The notes: generated from the sequence alone by a model not told the origin. Counted from the stretch's first letter, positions 35,134-44,814 are shown. The stretch: 64,000 nt of DNA from Sphingobacteriia bacterium 28-36-52 (GCA_002281575.1 NCGN01000009.1:186001-250000), one strand, 5' to 3'. Numbers and translations: made by a program.

Positions 35134-36798
35134 TTACACAAGCATTCTAACAGGCTCTTCTAATAATTGTTTCAAAGTTTGTAAGAACGCAGACCCAGTT
35201 GCACCGTCTACAACACGGTGATCGCAACTCAAGGTTAACTTCATAATATTTCCAGGAACTACTTGACCATTTTTCACTACAGGTTCTTGTGAAATCCCGC
35301 CCACAGCCAATATACAAGCATCCGGTGGATTAATAATAGCTGTAAATTGGTCAATACCAAACATGCCTAAATTAGAAATAGTGAATGTGCTTCCTTCCCA
35401 ATCGGACGGCTGTAATTTTTTATCTTTTGCCCTCTGTGCAAAATCTTTTACTTCAGCACCAATTTGGCTCAATGATTTTCCATCTGCAAATCTTACCACT
35501 GGAACCAGTAAACCTTCGTCTACCGCTACTGCAACGCCAATATTGATATGGTCGTTATAGCGGATAAAATCTCCCATCCAACTACTATTAATTTTCGGAT
35601 GCTTCTTTAATGCCATTGCAGTTGCTTTCACAACTAAATCATTGAAACTTACTTTAACTGAAGCCACTTCATTGATTTTGGTTCTTGCAGCAATTGCAGC
35701 GTCCATATCAATTTGCATGGTCAAGTAAAAATGTGGAGCAGTAAATAAGCTTTCACTTAAACGCTTCGCAATTACTTTGCGCATTTGAGAAACAGGAACA
35801 TCGGTAAAGCTTACCTGACCTGCAACAGCATTGCTTACAACAGGGGCTACAGATTGAGCAGCAGGCGCTGTTGATGCAGCAGGAGCAGCTGCTGGTGTAT
35901 ATTGATCAATATCAATTTTGGTAATTCTACCATTATCGCCTGAGCCCTTTACATATTTTAAATCAATACCCTTTTCAGCAGCAATTCTTTTTGCTAATGG
36001 AGACGCAAAAATTCTACCACTGTTTACTACTGCTTGTTCAACAACAGGTGCAGCAGCAACTACAGGCGCTACTGGAGCAATAGCTGATGGTGCAGCTGGG
36101 GTTTCCGCTGGAGCAGATGCGCCTGAACCTGCTTTTACAGCAGCTACTATTGCAGCAACATCCAATCCCTCCTTACCAATAATGCATAGTAAATCGTTTA
36201 CCAATATTTTTTCTCCCGCTTTAGCTCCTTGATACAGTAAAATACCATCCTTGTAGCTTTCCAACTCCATGGTGGCTTTATCGGTTTCTATATCGGCCAA
36301 AACCTCTCCCTTCTTAACTGCGTCACCCACATTTTTTTGCCAAGAAGCAATTACCCCTTCGGTCATGGTATCGCTTAATCGCGGCATTAAAACCACTTCA
36401 TCCATTGCAGCAATATCAACGGCGGCAATTTTTTCCGATGGGATTGAAGCCGTTGCTGGTGCAGTAGGCTCAACAGGAGCAGGTGCTGCTGATGCAGCGG
36501 TTGGAATGGGGGCTATAGCACCACTTCCATGAACTTTTACTAATTCGGTTATATCTTCTCCTGGCTTTCCAAAAATGGCCAATAAATCGTTCACCTGTAA
36601 TTTTCCTCCATCAGGTGTACCTATATGAAGTAAAACGCCATCCTGGTAACTTTCCAGTTCCATTGTAGCTTTATCCGTCTCAATTTCAGCCAGTAAGTCG
36701 CCCTTCTGTACTGTATCTCCTACCCTTTTATGCCAAGCGGCAATTACCCCTTCGGTCATGGTATCACTTAATCGGGGCATTAAAATCACTTCAGCCAT
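35134..36798 (-). CDS. pdhC: Dihydrolipoamide acetyltransferase (E2) of the pyruvate dehydrogenase complex
   Basis: E2 passes acetyl groups from lipoyl-lysine to CoA and forms the core of the complex. The 554 residues contain two lipoyl domains (~1-80 and ~130-210), each with ETDKATMELESY around the lipoylated lysine, Ala/Pro-rich linkers, a peripheral-subunit-binding domain (FASPLAKRIAAEKGIDL, GSGDNGRITKIDID) and a catalytic acyltransferase domain with CDHRVVDGATGSAFL near the C-terminus. The duplicated lipoyl domain and linker are intact. No E1 or E3 gene is adjacent. Other 2-oxoacid dehydrogenase E2s are related, but the two-lipoyl architecture and MPRLSDTMTEG motif favour pyruvate. Confidence 0.92.
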   Translation of the reverse strand: MAEVILMPRLSDTMTEGVIAAWHKRVGDTVQKGDLLAEIETDKATMELESYQDGVLLHIGTPDGGKLQVNDLLAIFGKPGEDITELVKVHGSGAIAPIPTAASAAPAPVEPTAPATASIPSEKIAAVDIAAMDEVVLMPRLSDTMTEGVIASWQKNVGDAVKKGEVLADIETDKATMELESYKDGILLYQGAKAGEKILVNDLLCIIGKEGLDVAAIVAAVKAGSGASAPAETPAAPSAIAPVAPVVAAAPVVEQAVVNSGRIFASPLAKRIAAEKGIDLKYVKGSGDNGRITKIDIDQYTPAAAPAASTAPAAQSVAPVVSNAVAGQVSFTDVPVSQMRKVIAKRLSESLFTAPHFYLTMQIDMDAAIAARTKINEVASVKVSFNDLVVKATAMALKKHPKINSSWMGDFIRYNDHINIGVAVAVDEGLLVPVVRFADGKSLSQIGAEVKDFAQRAKDKKLQPSDWEGSTFTISNLGMFGIDQFTAIINPPDACILAVGGISQEPVVKNGQVVPGNIMKLTLSCDHRVVDGATGSAFLQTLKQLLEEPVRMLV

Positions 36799-36849
36799 TG
36801 TACTATATGCTTTAAATGAGCCGTGAAATTACGTTAAAAATCAACTCAA

Positions 36850-38304
36850 TTACTGCCCCTGTGCAAGACTATAGGCTTTTTTGTCTCCCCACATGTTTAA
36901 TAACTCTGTAGAGCAAACTTTGAAATCTGCCGTAAGTCTTTTATAGAGCTCAATAATATCAATTTGTGTAAGCGGAATATCACCCACACTTTCGAATCTG
37001 CAACGGTATTGATTCACCAAATTGGTATAAACTGATCCGGTAGGCCAAACTTGTGTTCCTCTATTGCTGATGGTAACCAATTTGAATAAATCTAATGTAT
37101 GTTTCAAACATTTGTCTGCTACTACATTGGGTTGTTCATTGCTTTCAATGAACATGTCTACCCCCACAATAAATTCATTATTGGTATCGGTTGTTTCCAA
37201 CATTGGATTGTTCTCTAAAGCAAATATGGTAGGTGTTACAGAAACATCTTGCATAGCTGGCTTTGGATTGTTTGCAGGCTTTTGACCAAAATTGGCAATG
37301 ATGGCATTTGCAAACTCAGTGGTGTTTAAATTGGTAGTTCCTTTTTCACCAAAATCTCCTGTATGCTTGCCGCTTTCTAGAGTATACAACAATGCATTCT
37401 CAATAGTACCAGCAGATTGCATCATACCTAAATGCCTTAACATACCAATACCACTTAATAATAAAGCAGTAGGATTGGCAATATTTTTGCCCGCAATATC
37501 AGGGGCAGTTCCGTGCACAGCTTCAAAAATAGAGATATGGTCTCCAATATTGGCAGAAGGTGCAAAGCCCAATCCACCTACCAATCCAGCACATAAATCA
37601 CTCACAATATCACCTTGCAAATTGGTTAACACTACCACGTCAAAAAGGTCGGGCTTGCTAACCAATTTCATACATAAGTCGTCTACAATAACATCATCGG
37701 CTTTTAATTCTGGATATTCCTTTGCTATTTCATAAAACACTTCTAGAAACAAGCCATCAGTCAATTTCATAATATTGGCCTTGTGTCCGCAAGTGATTCT
37801 TTTACAGCCCTTTTTCTTGGCCATTTCAAACGCATATTTAATCACTTGCATACTTCCCGGACGTGTAATAAATCTTCTGCTTAATGCCACATCATTGGTA
37901 AGCATATGTTCAATACCCCCATAAGTATCTTCAATATTTTCTCTAACTATGGTAATATCAATAGGAATACCAGCTTTACTAAATACTGTGTCTACGCCAT
38001 GTAAGGTTTGAAAAGTTCTCTTGTTGGCGTAAGTATTCCAAGTTTTACGTGCTGTTACGTTTACACTTTTTACCCCCTTTCCTTTGGGTGTTTCCATTGG
38101 CCCTTTAAAAAGAATACCTAAAGTTTCAATGGTTTGCTTTGCCTCTGGGGTCATGCCATTACTATAACCTTTATCAAATACCCATTTACCCATGTCTACT
38201 ACTTCGTAAGTCAATGGCACTTTTGCAGCATCAAATATGGACAAAACAGCATCCATAATTTCTGGGCCAATCCCATCCCCCTTAGCAACAGCAATTTTAG
38301 TCAT
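36850..38304 (-). CDS. icd: Isocitrate dehydrogenase (isopropylmalate-dehydrogenase fold)
   Basis: This 484-residue enzyme oxidises isocitrate to 2-oxoglutarate in the TCA cycle. It starts AVAKGDGIGPEIMDAVL and has KGPMETPKGKGVKSVNVTARK, VRENIEDTYGGIEHM, DDLCMKLVSKPDLFDVVVLTNLQGDIVSDL (in parts) and EAVHGTAPDIAGKNIANPTALLLS. A C-terminal extension of ~140 residues (from about 345) matches the longer Thermus-type enzymes. NADP is the usual cofactor for this subfamily, but I cannot prove it from motifs. It lies 51 bases upstream of the E2 gene on the same strand. Confidence 0.92.
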   Translation of the reverse strand: MTKIAVAKGDGIGPEIMDAVLSIFDAAKVPLTYEVVDMGKWVFDKGYSNGMTPEAKQTIETLGILFKGPMETPKGKGVKSVNVTARKTWNTYANKRTFQTLHGVDTVFSKAGIPIDITIVRENIEDTYGGIEHMLTNDVALSRRFITRPGSMQVIKYAFEMAKKKGCKRITCGHKANIMKLTDGLFLEVFYEIAKEYPELKADDVIVDDLCMKLVSKPDLFDVVVLTNLQGDIVSDLCAGLVGGLGFAPSANIGDHISIFEAVHGTAPDIAGKNIANPTALLLSGIGMLRHLGMMQSAGTIENALLYTLESGKHTGDFGEKGTTNLNTTEFANAIIANFGQKPANNPKPAMQDVSVTPTIFALENNPMLETTDTNNEFIVGVDMFIESNEQPNVVADKCLKHTLDLFKLVTISNRGTQVWPTGSVYTNLVNQYRCRFESVGDIPLTQIDIIELYKRLTADFKVCSTELLNMWGDKKAYSLAQGQ

Positions 38305-38324
38305 AAACGTCTTTTTTTGTGGTG

Positions 38325-38332
38325 CAAAAGTA
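38325..38332 (-). promoter_or_regulatory. -7 promoter element of icd
   Basis: Minus-strand TACTTTTG followed by CACC matches the consensus and lies 20 bases from the icd ATG; the first ten bases (TACTTTTGCA) also occur at the rsmA and prfA promoters. Confidence 0.6.
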
Positions 38333-38437
38333 CAGCCGATTCAACTATTTTAAGCATTTATTCACATGATTATTTGATGAAATAACCCTTATAGAATGTT
38401 AATTTACCTACATTTACAATGACTAATCATTATAAAT

Positions 38438-38824
38438 ATGGTTTCTAAAATTTCAGCAGGAATCGAAATCACTGTAGAGGTATTCTATCAGTCCGATTAT
38501 AGCAATCCGCTGAAAGGAGAATTCATGTTTGCCTACCGCATTACCATAGAAAATCACAATAAGTTTGCAGTACAATTATTAAGAAGACATTGGTTTATTT
38601 TTGACAGCAATGCAGAACATAGAGAGGTAGAAGGAGAAGGGGTTGTAGGCGTTCAACCAGTGCTTGCACCAGGCGAACAATATACTTATGTGAGTGGTTG
38701 TAATTTAAAAACAGAAATGGGCAGAATGCAAGGGACTTACACTTTGCAAAATCAACATTCCAAACAAAGTTTTACTGTTCCAATTCCATCTTTTGATTTG
38801 GTTGCTCCTTCTAAAATGAATTAA
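38438..38824 (+). CDS. apaG: ApaG-family protein
   Basis: The 128-residue product is a single ApaG/FN3-like beta-sandwich domain: FAYRITIENHNKFAVQLLRRHW, VEGEGVVGVQPVLAPGEQYTYVSGC (in parts) and GRMQGTYTL. Named for its location in the E. coli apaGH operon, its biochemical function is not settled (Co2+/Mg2+ effects reported; eukaryotic homologues are in F-box proteins). It converges with gldB, the stops overlapping by four bases (TTAA). Confidence 0.9.
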   Translation: MVSKISAGIEITVEVFYQSDYSNPLKGEFMFAYRITIENHNKFAVQLLRRHWFIFDSNAEHREVEGEGVVGVQPVLAPGEQYTYVSGCNLKTEMGRMQGTYTLQNQHSKQSFTVPIPSFDLVAPSKMN

Positions 38825-39825
38825 CTGGGCTTGTACTTAGCTTCTTCAAACAATTGTACTGGATTTTTTTTCATTAATGCTTCAAAGCCTAATTGCTTGT
38901 TTTTATTCATCCACTTTTTTACAATTTGCCATCCTAAAAATTGGCCAATATTACCTGGAGACTCCTTCCCAAAAGCTTGAGTAAAAGGCCCATCAGTAAC
39001 ATATTCCCTTATTAGTTGCGGATCAGATTTATACAATAGGTCGTTTTGAATAAAAAAGCTCCAAATATTTTTTTCGTTGTTAAGGCAAGCATCCAGTTGA
39101 TTTAAAGAATAACCAGTAATTAAAGTATCGGAAAGCTGAGGAAGCAAATGATCTACTACATACATCCTTTTACCTAATTCAACCATTTGGGCAATGAGGG
39201 GTTTGCCAGACATTTGTTCAGGATACATGTCTAAAACAATATTATTCATTGCACTTACAGGAATATACCTTGGTTCAAATTTCCTGGAGATATATGCAGG
39301 ATACAAAGCCTGTCCTTCTTCACTGGTATATAACGGATGATCTTTCCCCATAAATAGCTGCAAGCCCATAGCAATTGCGTCTTCCGTTAAAATAGACCCA
39401 AAACTATTTATTGGGCCAATAAACGTGATGAGTTTAGTAGGCAATTGATATGTAGGAAAATAATATTTAACAAATTTTAATCCTTCTAGAATTTTCTGTG
39501 CCTCTTTCTCTTGTTCTTTAAAAATAGTGTTAGACTGTTTGTACAGTGGCTGATAGGCCCGATAAAAGCTTTTCAAATCGGCCGATTCCGATTGCGGCAT
39601 TAAAGCAAGAATATTAGATAAAAAAATGGTAGTAAACCCAGGATACTTTTTATCTAATGCAGTAATTGACTTTTCTAATTGATTGGTATCAACTGCAAAA
39701 AAATCTTGTTCAAAATGCTGCTGCTTCAATGGAACTTTAATTCCAGAAACATTGGGTACTTCTTCGTTTGAATTACAAGCTCCCAAGCCCAATAGCAAAA
39801 ACAAAGCAATAATCCTTGTAATCAT
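38821..39825 (-). CDS. gldB: Gliding motility lipoprotein GldB
   Basis: The 334-residue protein begins MITRIIALFLLLGLGAC, a lipoprotein signal with lipobox LGAC and lipidated Cys17, followed by a GldB-type domain: KQQHFEQDFFAVDTNQL, KKYPGFTTIFLSNIL, YYFPTYQLPTKLITFIGP, YPAYISRKFEPRYIP and FLGWQIVKKWM. GldB is needed for gliding and type IX secretion in flavobacteria but is also kept by non-gliders, where it resembles a DUF2268-like predicted Zn protease. The open frame reaches 39855, but the ATG at 39825 starts the lipoprotein signal. It is divergent from nadE, a neighbour seen in other Bacteroidota. Confidence 0.85.
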   Translation of the reverse strand: MITRIIALFLLLGLGACNSNEEVPNVSGIKVPLKQQHFEQDFFAVDTNQLEKSITALDKKYPGFTTIFLSNILALMPQSESADLKSFYRAYQPLYKQSNTIFKEQEKEAQKILEGLKFVKYYFPTYQLPTKLITFIGPINSFGSILTEDAIAMGLQLFMGKDHPLYTSEEGQALYPAYISRKFEPRYIPVSAMNNIVLDMYPEQMSGKPLIAQMVELGKRMYVVDHLLPQLSDTLITGYSLNQLDACLNNEKNIWSFFIQNDLLYKSDPQLIREYVTDGPFTQAFGKESPGNIGQFLGWQIVKKWMNKNKQLGFEALMKKNPVQLFEEAKYKPS

Positions 39826-39881
39826 AAGCGAATTAACGGAAAGGATTGCAATCATGTTGTTAAATTGATGAAATTTGTTTC

Positions 39882-41564
39882 ATGAAAATATTCATAGCCC
39901 AACAAAACTATCATATTGGCAATTTTGAGTTAAACACACAAAAAATAATTGAAGCAATTAAAACGGCTAAAGAAGCCGGCGGAGATTTGATTCTTTTTAG
40001 TGAAATGACAGTATCTGGGTACCCTGCTCGAGATTTTGTTGAATTTGAAGACTTTATAGAAAAATGCACGGCGGCAGTACATATAATTAAAGAACATGCC
40101 GATAATATTGGGGTGCTGATAGGTAGCCCTGTAAAAAATAAGCACTTAAAAGGAAAGGACCTGTTTAATGCAGCTTATTTTTTACATGAAAAAGAGGTGA
40201 AAGCAATTATTCATAAAACCTTATTGCCTACTTATGATGTGTTTGATGAGTACAGATATTTTGAACCAGCTTATGAATGGAATATTGTAGAATTTAAGGG
40301 GAAAAAACTGGCCATCACTATTTGTGAAGACATTTGGAATTTGGGAGACAACCCACTTTATCGCATTTGCCCCATGGATGAATTGATGAAATTTAATCCA
40401 GACATCATGCTTAATTTAAGTGCATCTCCATTTGATTACACCCATGATGAAGACCGAAAAGCAGTAATTAAATCGAATGTTTTAAAATACAAGATTCCAT
40501 TGTTTTATTGCAATGCGGTAGGCAGTCAAACAGAAATTGTTTTCGATGGTGCATCCTTGGTGTTTGATAAAGATGCCAATTTAATGAAAGCCCTCCCCAT
40601 GTTTGAAGAAGCTTTAGATTGGGTTGAATTAAACGATGACGGTTTAATGAATGGTCCCATTTTAGAACCAGCTAGTAGAATACCTGAAAAAGAATTAAAT
40701 CCTGCAACACTTGATCCACAATTAAATATTGAACAAGTTTACCAGGCATTGGTTTCGGGCATTAAAGATTATTTTGGAAAAATGGGTTTTACCAAAGCTA
40801 TTCTTGGCTCTTCCGGGGGGATTGATTCCGCTGTAACATTGGCCCTTGCTTGTGATGCATTGGGAGCAGAAAATGTTAGAGCTATTTTAATGCCTTCTCC
40901 TTACTCTACCGATCACTCTGTAAATGATGCAGTAACACTAAGCAAAAACTTAAATAACCCATACGATATTGTTCGAATAGACCAAGTATACAATAGTTTT
41001 TTAGAAACACTACAACCGCTTTTCAACGGACTTCCCTTTTCATTAGCAGAAGAAAATATTCAAAGTAGAAGTAGGGGAAATATATTAATGGCTATTGCCA
41101 ATAAATTTGGTTATGTATTATTAAATACTTCTAATAAAAGTGAATTGGCTACAGGTTATGGCACTCTTTACGGCGATATGGCAGGAGGACTTGGAGTACT
41201 CGGTGATTGTTATAAATTACAAGTGTATGAACTGGCTAGATTCATCAACAGAACATCTGAAATTATTCCTCATAATATTATTAATAAGCCGCCTAGTGCA
41301 GAATTAAGGCCTAATCAAAAAGACAGTGATAGTTTACCAGACTACGCAGTATTAGACAAATTATTATTTCAATACATAGAGAAAAGGCAAAGCCCTACTA
41401 ATATTAAAGAACAAGGCTTTGATGCTGCATTAGTAGACCGCACGATTAAAATGGTTAACAACAACGAATACAAACGCAATCAATTTTGCCCCATCATTCG
41501 CATTTCGCCAAAAGCATTTGGGGTAGGAAGGAGAATGCCGATTGTTGGTAAATATTTAAGTTAA
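39882..41564 (+). CDS. nadE: Glutamine-dependent NAD+ synthetase
   Basis: NadE amidates nicotinate adenine dinucleotide to NAD+. The 560 residues comprise an N-terminal nitrilase-type glutaminase domain (~1-260) with the Glu-Lys-Cys triad in LFSEMTVSGYPARD, HKTLLPTYDVFDE and ITICEDIWN, and a C-terminal synthetase (~285-560) with the P-loop SSGGIDSAV, RSRGNILMAIANKFG and NTSNKSELATGYGTLYGD. The fused amidase means it can use glutamine. It converges with a universal stress gene, stops overlapping by four bases (TTAA). Confidence 0.96.
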   Translation: MKIFIAQQNYHIGNFELNTQKIIEAIKTAKEAGGDLILFSEMTVSGYPARDFVEFEDFIEKCTAAVHIIKEHADNIGVLIGSPVKNKHLKGKDLFNAAYFLHEKEVKAIIHKTLLPTYDVFDEYRYFEPAYEWNIVEFKGKKLAITICEDIWNLGDNPLYRICPMDELMKFNPDIMLNLSASPFDYTHDEDRKAVIKSNVLKYKIPLFYCNAVGSQTEIVFDGASLVFDKDANLMKALPMFEEALDWVELNDDGLMNGPILEPASRIPEKELNPATLDPQLNIEQVYQALVSGIKDYFGKMGFTKAILGSSGGIDSAVTLALACDALGAENVRAILMPSPYSTDHSVNDAVTLSKNLNNPYDIVRIDQVYNSFLETLQPLFNGLPFSLAEENIQSRSRGNILMAIANKFGYVLLNTSNKSELATGYGTLYGDMAGGLGVLGDCYKLQVYELARFINRTSEIIPHNIINKPPSAELRPNQKDSDSLPDYAVLDKLLFQYIEKRQSPTNIKEQGFDAALVDRTIKMVNNNEYKRNQFCPIIRISPKAFGVGRRMPIVGKYLS

Positions 41565-42415
41565 TTGCTTTTGCTTAAAACCAAAATTGGAACATGGCTG
41601 TGAAAAGCCAATTTCTTTGTATGACTTGAAGCAAACAATTGTGCAAAGAAATTATGTTCTTTGGGCACAGTTATAACTAAGTCTATTTGCTGTTCATCTA
41701 CAAAATGATTCACCCCTTCAATAAAATTTTCATCGTGCGAGAAATGATAAGTAGGATTTAATTTTTCTAAGACTGTATGCACTGCAAAACTTTCGCCCAT
41801 AACAGTACCTGGAAAAGTTTCTTCAAATTCATCTGGTTCTGCTTCAATATTGAATACCATCAATGCTGCTCCAGTTAACTGTTGCATCATTTCAATTTGA
41901 CTAACAGGAATGTATTTTTCCGCATCATTAAAGTCGCAAGCGAATAGTAGTTTTTGAATTGGCTTAAAACTAGATTTGGCAGGCACAATAATTAAAGGGA
42001 TATGGCTATGCTCCGCAATATGAACAGTGTTGCTACCAATCAATGTTTCTTCTAAGGCACCACCACCAGTAATTCCCATAACAACCAATTCAATGGGGTT
42101 ATTTTCGGCAAAATCTTCTAAAGCTGATAATATAGATCCATATACTGCATGTATATCAAAAACTAACCCAATATTTGAATACTTTAATAATAAATCGGAT
42201 CTAAATTGATACAACCTTTTTTCTGCTGATTCTCGGAAGCCGTCAATTTCAGGAATTTGAATTCCCGGCATCATAGGATCAATGGCTACTGGTATTTCAT
42301 AAGCATGCAATAAAACAATTCGCTCCGCTTTTACTTGTTGTGCAAAATGTACAGCATAATCTGCAGCATTGCTGGCCGTTGTTGAAAAATCGGTAGGTAC
42401 AATGATGGTTTTCAT
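41561..42415 (-). CDS. Tandem-domain universal stress protein (UspA family)
   Basis: The 284-residue protein has two UspA-like domains. The first (~1-145) starts IIVPTDFSTTASNAADYAV, contains VLLHAYEI and ends VMGITGGGALEETLIGSNTVHIAEHSHIPLIIVPAK (in parts), with the ATP-binding Gx2Gx9G(S/T) pattern in partial form. The second (~150-284) is more degenerate, with DLVITVPKEHNFF and HSHVPILVL. Such proteins respond to stress or nutrient limitation, often by nucleotide binding. It stands between nadE and the thiolase gene. Confidence 0.88.
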   Translation of the reverse strand: MKTIIVPTDFSTTASNAADYAVHFAQQVKAERIVLLHAYEIPVAIDPMMPGIQIPEIDGFRESAEKRLYQFRSDLLLKYSNIGLVFDIHAVYGSILSALEDFAENNPIELVVMGITGGGALEETLIGSNTVHIAEHSHIPLIIVPAKSSFKPIQKLLFACDFNDAEKYIPVSQIEMMQQLTGAALMVFNIEAEPDEFEETFPGTVMGESFAVHTVLEKLNPTYHFSHDENFIEGVNHFVDEQQIDLVITVPKEHNFFAQLFASSHTKKLAFHSHVPILVLSKSN

Positions 42416-42479
42416 AATCCTTTTATTTTGTATGAAGTTCCGTTAAAAGATCAACACAAAAAATGAAAAAAATCATGAA

Positions 42480-43655
42480 TTAGAGGTTTTCGATAATTCC
42501 TGCAATTCCTTGACCACCGCCCACACATGCAGTTACCATACCATATTTTTTATTTAAACGCTTCATATCGTTCAACAACTGTACAGTCAATTTGCAACCA
42601 GTACATCCTAATGGATGCCCTAAAGCAATAGCCCCTCCATTGATATTCACTTTAGAAGTATCTAGGCCTAATTCTCTAATTACCGCTAAAGATTGAGAGG
42701 CGAAAGCCTCGTTTAATTCAAATAAATCAATATCGCCTAAATTCATTCCTGCTTGCTTCAACACTTTTGGTATAGCCGCAACAGGTCCAATTCCCATAAT
42801 TCTTGGATGTACGCCAGCAGATGCACAGTTCACCAGTCTCCCAATAGGTGTTAAACCCAACGACAACATCATTCGCTCGCTCATCACTAAAGCAAATGCT
42901 GCGCCATCACTGGTTTGTGAAGAATTTCCAGCAGTTACCGATCCACCAATAGCAAAAGCCGCTTTAAGCTTAGACAATCCTTCAACTGTTGTATCAGCCC
43001 TTAATCCTTCATCAGTATCTACCGTATAAGATCGTACTGCTTTTTTACCTTTGTCATTTACATAGGTTTCTTCTACGGAAATAGGTAATATACCTGATTT
43101 GAAATAACCATTTTCTATGGCCGTTTTGGCTTTCATATGAGAAGCATACGCAAAAGCGTCTTGGTCTTCTCTTGAAATATTGAATTCTTTGGCAACTGCT
43201 TCTGCAGTTAATCCCATACTTAAATAATAATCTGGTTCTTCTTTAGTTATTGCATAAGAGGGAACGGTCTTCCATCCAGCTGTAGGCACTAAGCTCATAC
43301 TCTCCGTTCCACCCGCAATAATGCATTCCGCCATGCCCGACCTAATTTTAGCCGTTGCCGTTGCTATACTCTCTAATCCACTTGCACAATACCTATTGAT
43401 TGTTATACCTGCTACTTCAATTCCCAAAGCTTTTGCTGCAATGATTCTTCCAAATTGTAATCCCTGTTCTGCTTCAGGTACCGCATTTCCTACAATTACG
43501 TCGTCTACTAATTTCGAGTCTAGCTGTGGCACAGACGCCATTAATCCTTTGATTACTTCAACAGCTAAATCATCGGGTCTAAAAAATCGGAATCCACCTT
43601 TTTTACTTTTAGTAACTGCGGTTCTATATCCCGCTACTATATAGGCTTCTTGCAT
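42480..43655 (-). CDS. Acetyl-CoA C-acyltransferase (thiolase)
   Basis: The 391-residue thiolase has the catalytic cysteine in NRYCASGLESIATA (~Cys89), AECIIAGGTESMS, GNSSQTSDGAA, NEAFASQSLAV, the His in NINGGAIALGHPLGCTG and the second Cys in TACVGGGQGIAG. It acts either in fatty-acid beta-oxidation (3-ketoacyl-CoA thiolysis) or in acetoacetyl-CoA formation; the LSMGLTAEAVAKEFNISREDQD region is typical of FadA-like enzymes. No fadB-like gene lies adjacent in this window. The -7 element TACATTTG lies 18 bases from the ATG. Confidence 0.92.
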   Translation of the reverse strand: MQEAYIVAGYRTAVTKSKKGGFRFFRPDDLAVEVIKGLMASVPQLDSKLVDDVIVGNAVPEAEQGLQFGRIIAAKALGIEVAGITINRYCASGLESIATATAKIRSGMAECIIAGGTESMSLVPTAGWKTVPSYAITKEEPDYYLSMGLTAEAVAKEFNISREDQDAFAYASHMKAKTAIENGYFKSGILPISVEETYVNDKGKKAVRSYTVDTDEGLRADTTVEGLSKLKAAFAIGGSVTAGNSSQTSDGAAFALVMSERMMLSLGLTPIGRLVNCASAGVHPRIMGIGPVAAIPKVLKQAGMNLGDIDLFELNEAFASQSLAVIRELGLDTSKVNINGGAIALGHPLGCTGCKLTVQLLNDMKRLNKKYGMVTACVGGGQGIAGIIENL

Positions 43656-43673
43656 AAACTTAATTTAATCTAC

Positions 43674-43681
43674 CAAATGTA
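43674..43681 (-). promoter_or_regulatory. -7 promoter element of the thiolase gene
   Basis: Minus-strand TACATTTG fits TAnnTTTG and lies 18 bases ahead of the thiolase ATG. Confidence 0.5.
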
Positions 43682-43736
43682 GTAAAAATGATTAAAAGTT
43701 GTTTATGCAACTAAATTTTAAATGAGGCTTTCGGGG

Positions 43737-43744
43737 TATTTTCG
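43737..43744 (+). promoter_or_regulatory. Probable -7 promoter element of pyrD (variant)
   Basis: TATTTTCG followed by CAAAAA differs from TAnnTTTG at one position and lies 14 bases from the TTG start of pyrD. The same variant with CG then CA occurs ahead of the DUF47 gene (53802-53809). Confidence 0.4.
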
Positions 43745-43758
43745 CAAAAAATAACACA

Positions 43759-44814
43759 TTGTATACTGTACTCAGAAACTTACTATTTAAAGCCCCACCC
43801 GAAAAAGTACATTATTTTTCGATGAATTGCCTAAAAATAGCCACTGCTTTAGGTATTGGGGAAACCATTGTTAAAAATTTATTTCAATATAAGCCTACCA
43901 ACTTAGCAAAAGAAGTGATGGGTTTACATTTTCCAAATCCGGTAGGATTGGGTGCAGGCTTCGACAAAAATGCAGCCTACTTGCATGAGTTAGAAGCACT
44001 TGGGTTTGGATTTGTTGAAATAGGAACCGTTACGCCAAAAGGCCAGCCCGGTAATGATTTGCCAAGGCTATTCAGACTGCCTGCTGATAAAGCCTTGATT
44101 AATCGAATGGGATTTAATAATGAAGGAGTAGCTGCTGTAAAAGAACGTTTGATTAATTGGAATAGCAGAGGAAAATCAGTTGGCGACTTAATTATCGGCG
44201 GAAACATTGGTAAAAATAAAATTACACCCAATGAAGATGCATGGAAAGACTACAGCATCTGCTTTAAGGAATTACATGATCAGGTAGATTATTTTGTAGT
44301 AAACGTAAGCTCACCAAACACACCAGGGCTTAGGGCTTTACAAGAAAAAGATGCCCTAACCAAAATTTTTAGTGAATTGCAGCACCATAACGCTGGAAAA
44401 ACGAACCCAAAACCTTTGCTATTAAAAATTGCTCCTGATCTTACCAAAGAGCAATTAGATGATATTATTGAGCTTTCTTTATCAATGAATTTAAGTGGTT
44501 TAGTTGCAACCAATACCACATTAGATCGATCTAATTTAAGTGCTGCTTCTACTTTACTAAGTGAGTCAATAGGAATGGGTGGCTTAAGCGGGAAACCAGT
44601 GCAGCAAAAGTCTACAGAAATAGTACAATATATTTCATCACTAACAGGAGGTAAAGTTCCAATTATTGCAAGTGGGGGAATTTTTACTGGTGCAGATGCA
44701 GAAGAAAAATTAAAAGCAGGGGCTTCCTTGGTGCAAGTTTGGACAGGATTTGTTTATGAGGGCCCGTCTATTGTTAAAAATATTTGTAAATACTTAGCTG
44801 AAAAAAATAATTAA
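43759..44814 (+). CDS. pyrD: Dihydroorotate dehydrogenase (quinone, class 2)
   Basis: PyrD oxidises dihydroorotate to orotate in pyrimidine synthesis and passes electrons to quinone. The 351 residues have the class-2 N-terminal membrane-association helix region (LLFKAPPEKVHYFSM), GLGAGFDKNAAYL, INRMGFNNEG, NIGKNKIT, YFVVNVSSPNTPGLR with the catalytic serine, and VQVWTGFVYEGP at the FMN phosphate site. The start codon is TTG; the next ATG would remove 21 conserved residues. Its stop shares a base with the terC start (TAATG), so the two genes are coupled. Confidence 0.93.
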   Translation: MYTVLRNLLFKAPPEKVHYFSMNCLKIATALGIGETIVKNLFQYKPTNLAKEVMGLHFPNPVGLGAGFDKNAAYLHELEALGFGFVEIGTVTPKGQPGNDLPRLFRLPADKALINRMGFNNEGVAAVKERLINWNSRGKSVGDLIIGGNIGKNKITPNEDAWKDYSICFKELHDQVDYFVVNVSSPNTPGLRALQEKDALTKIFSELQHHNAGKTNPKPLLLKIAPDLTKEQLDDIIELSLSMNLSGLVATNTTLDRSNLSAASTLLSESIGMGGLSGKPVQQKSTEIVQYISSLTGGKVPIIASGGIFTGADAEEKLKAGASLVQVWTGFVYEGPSIVKNICKYLAEKNN

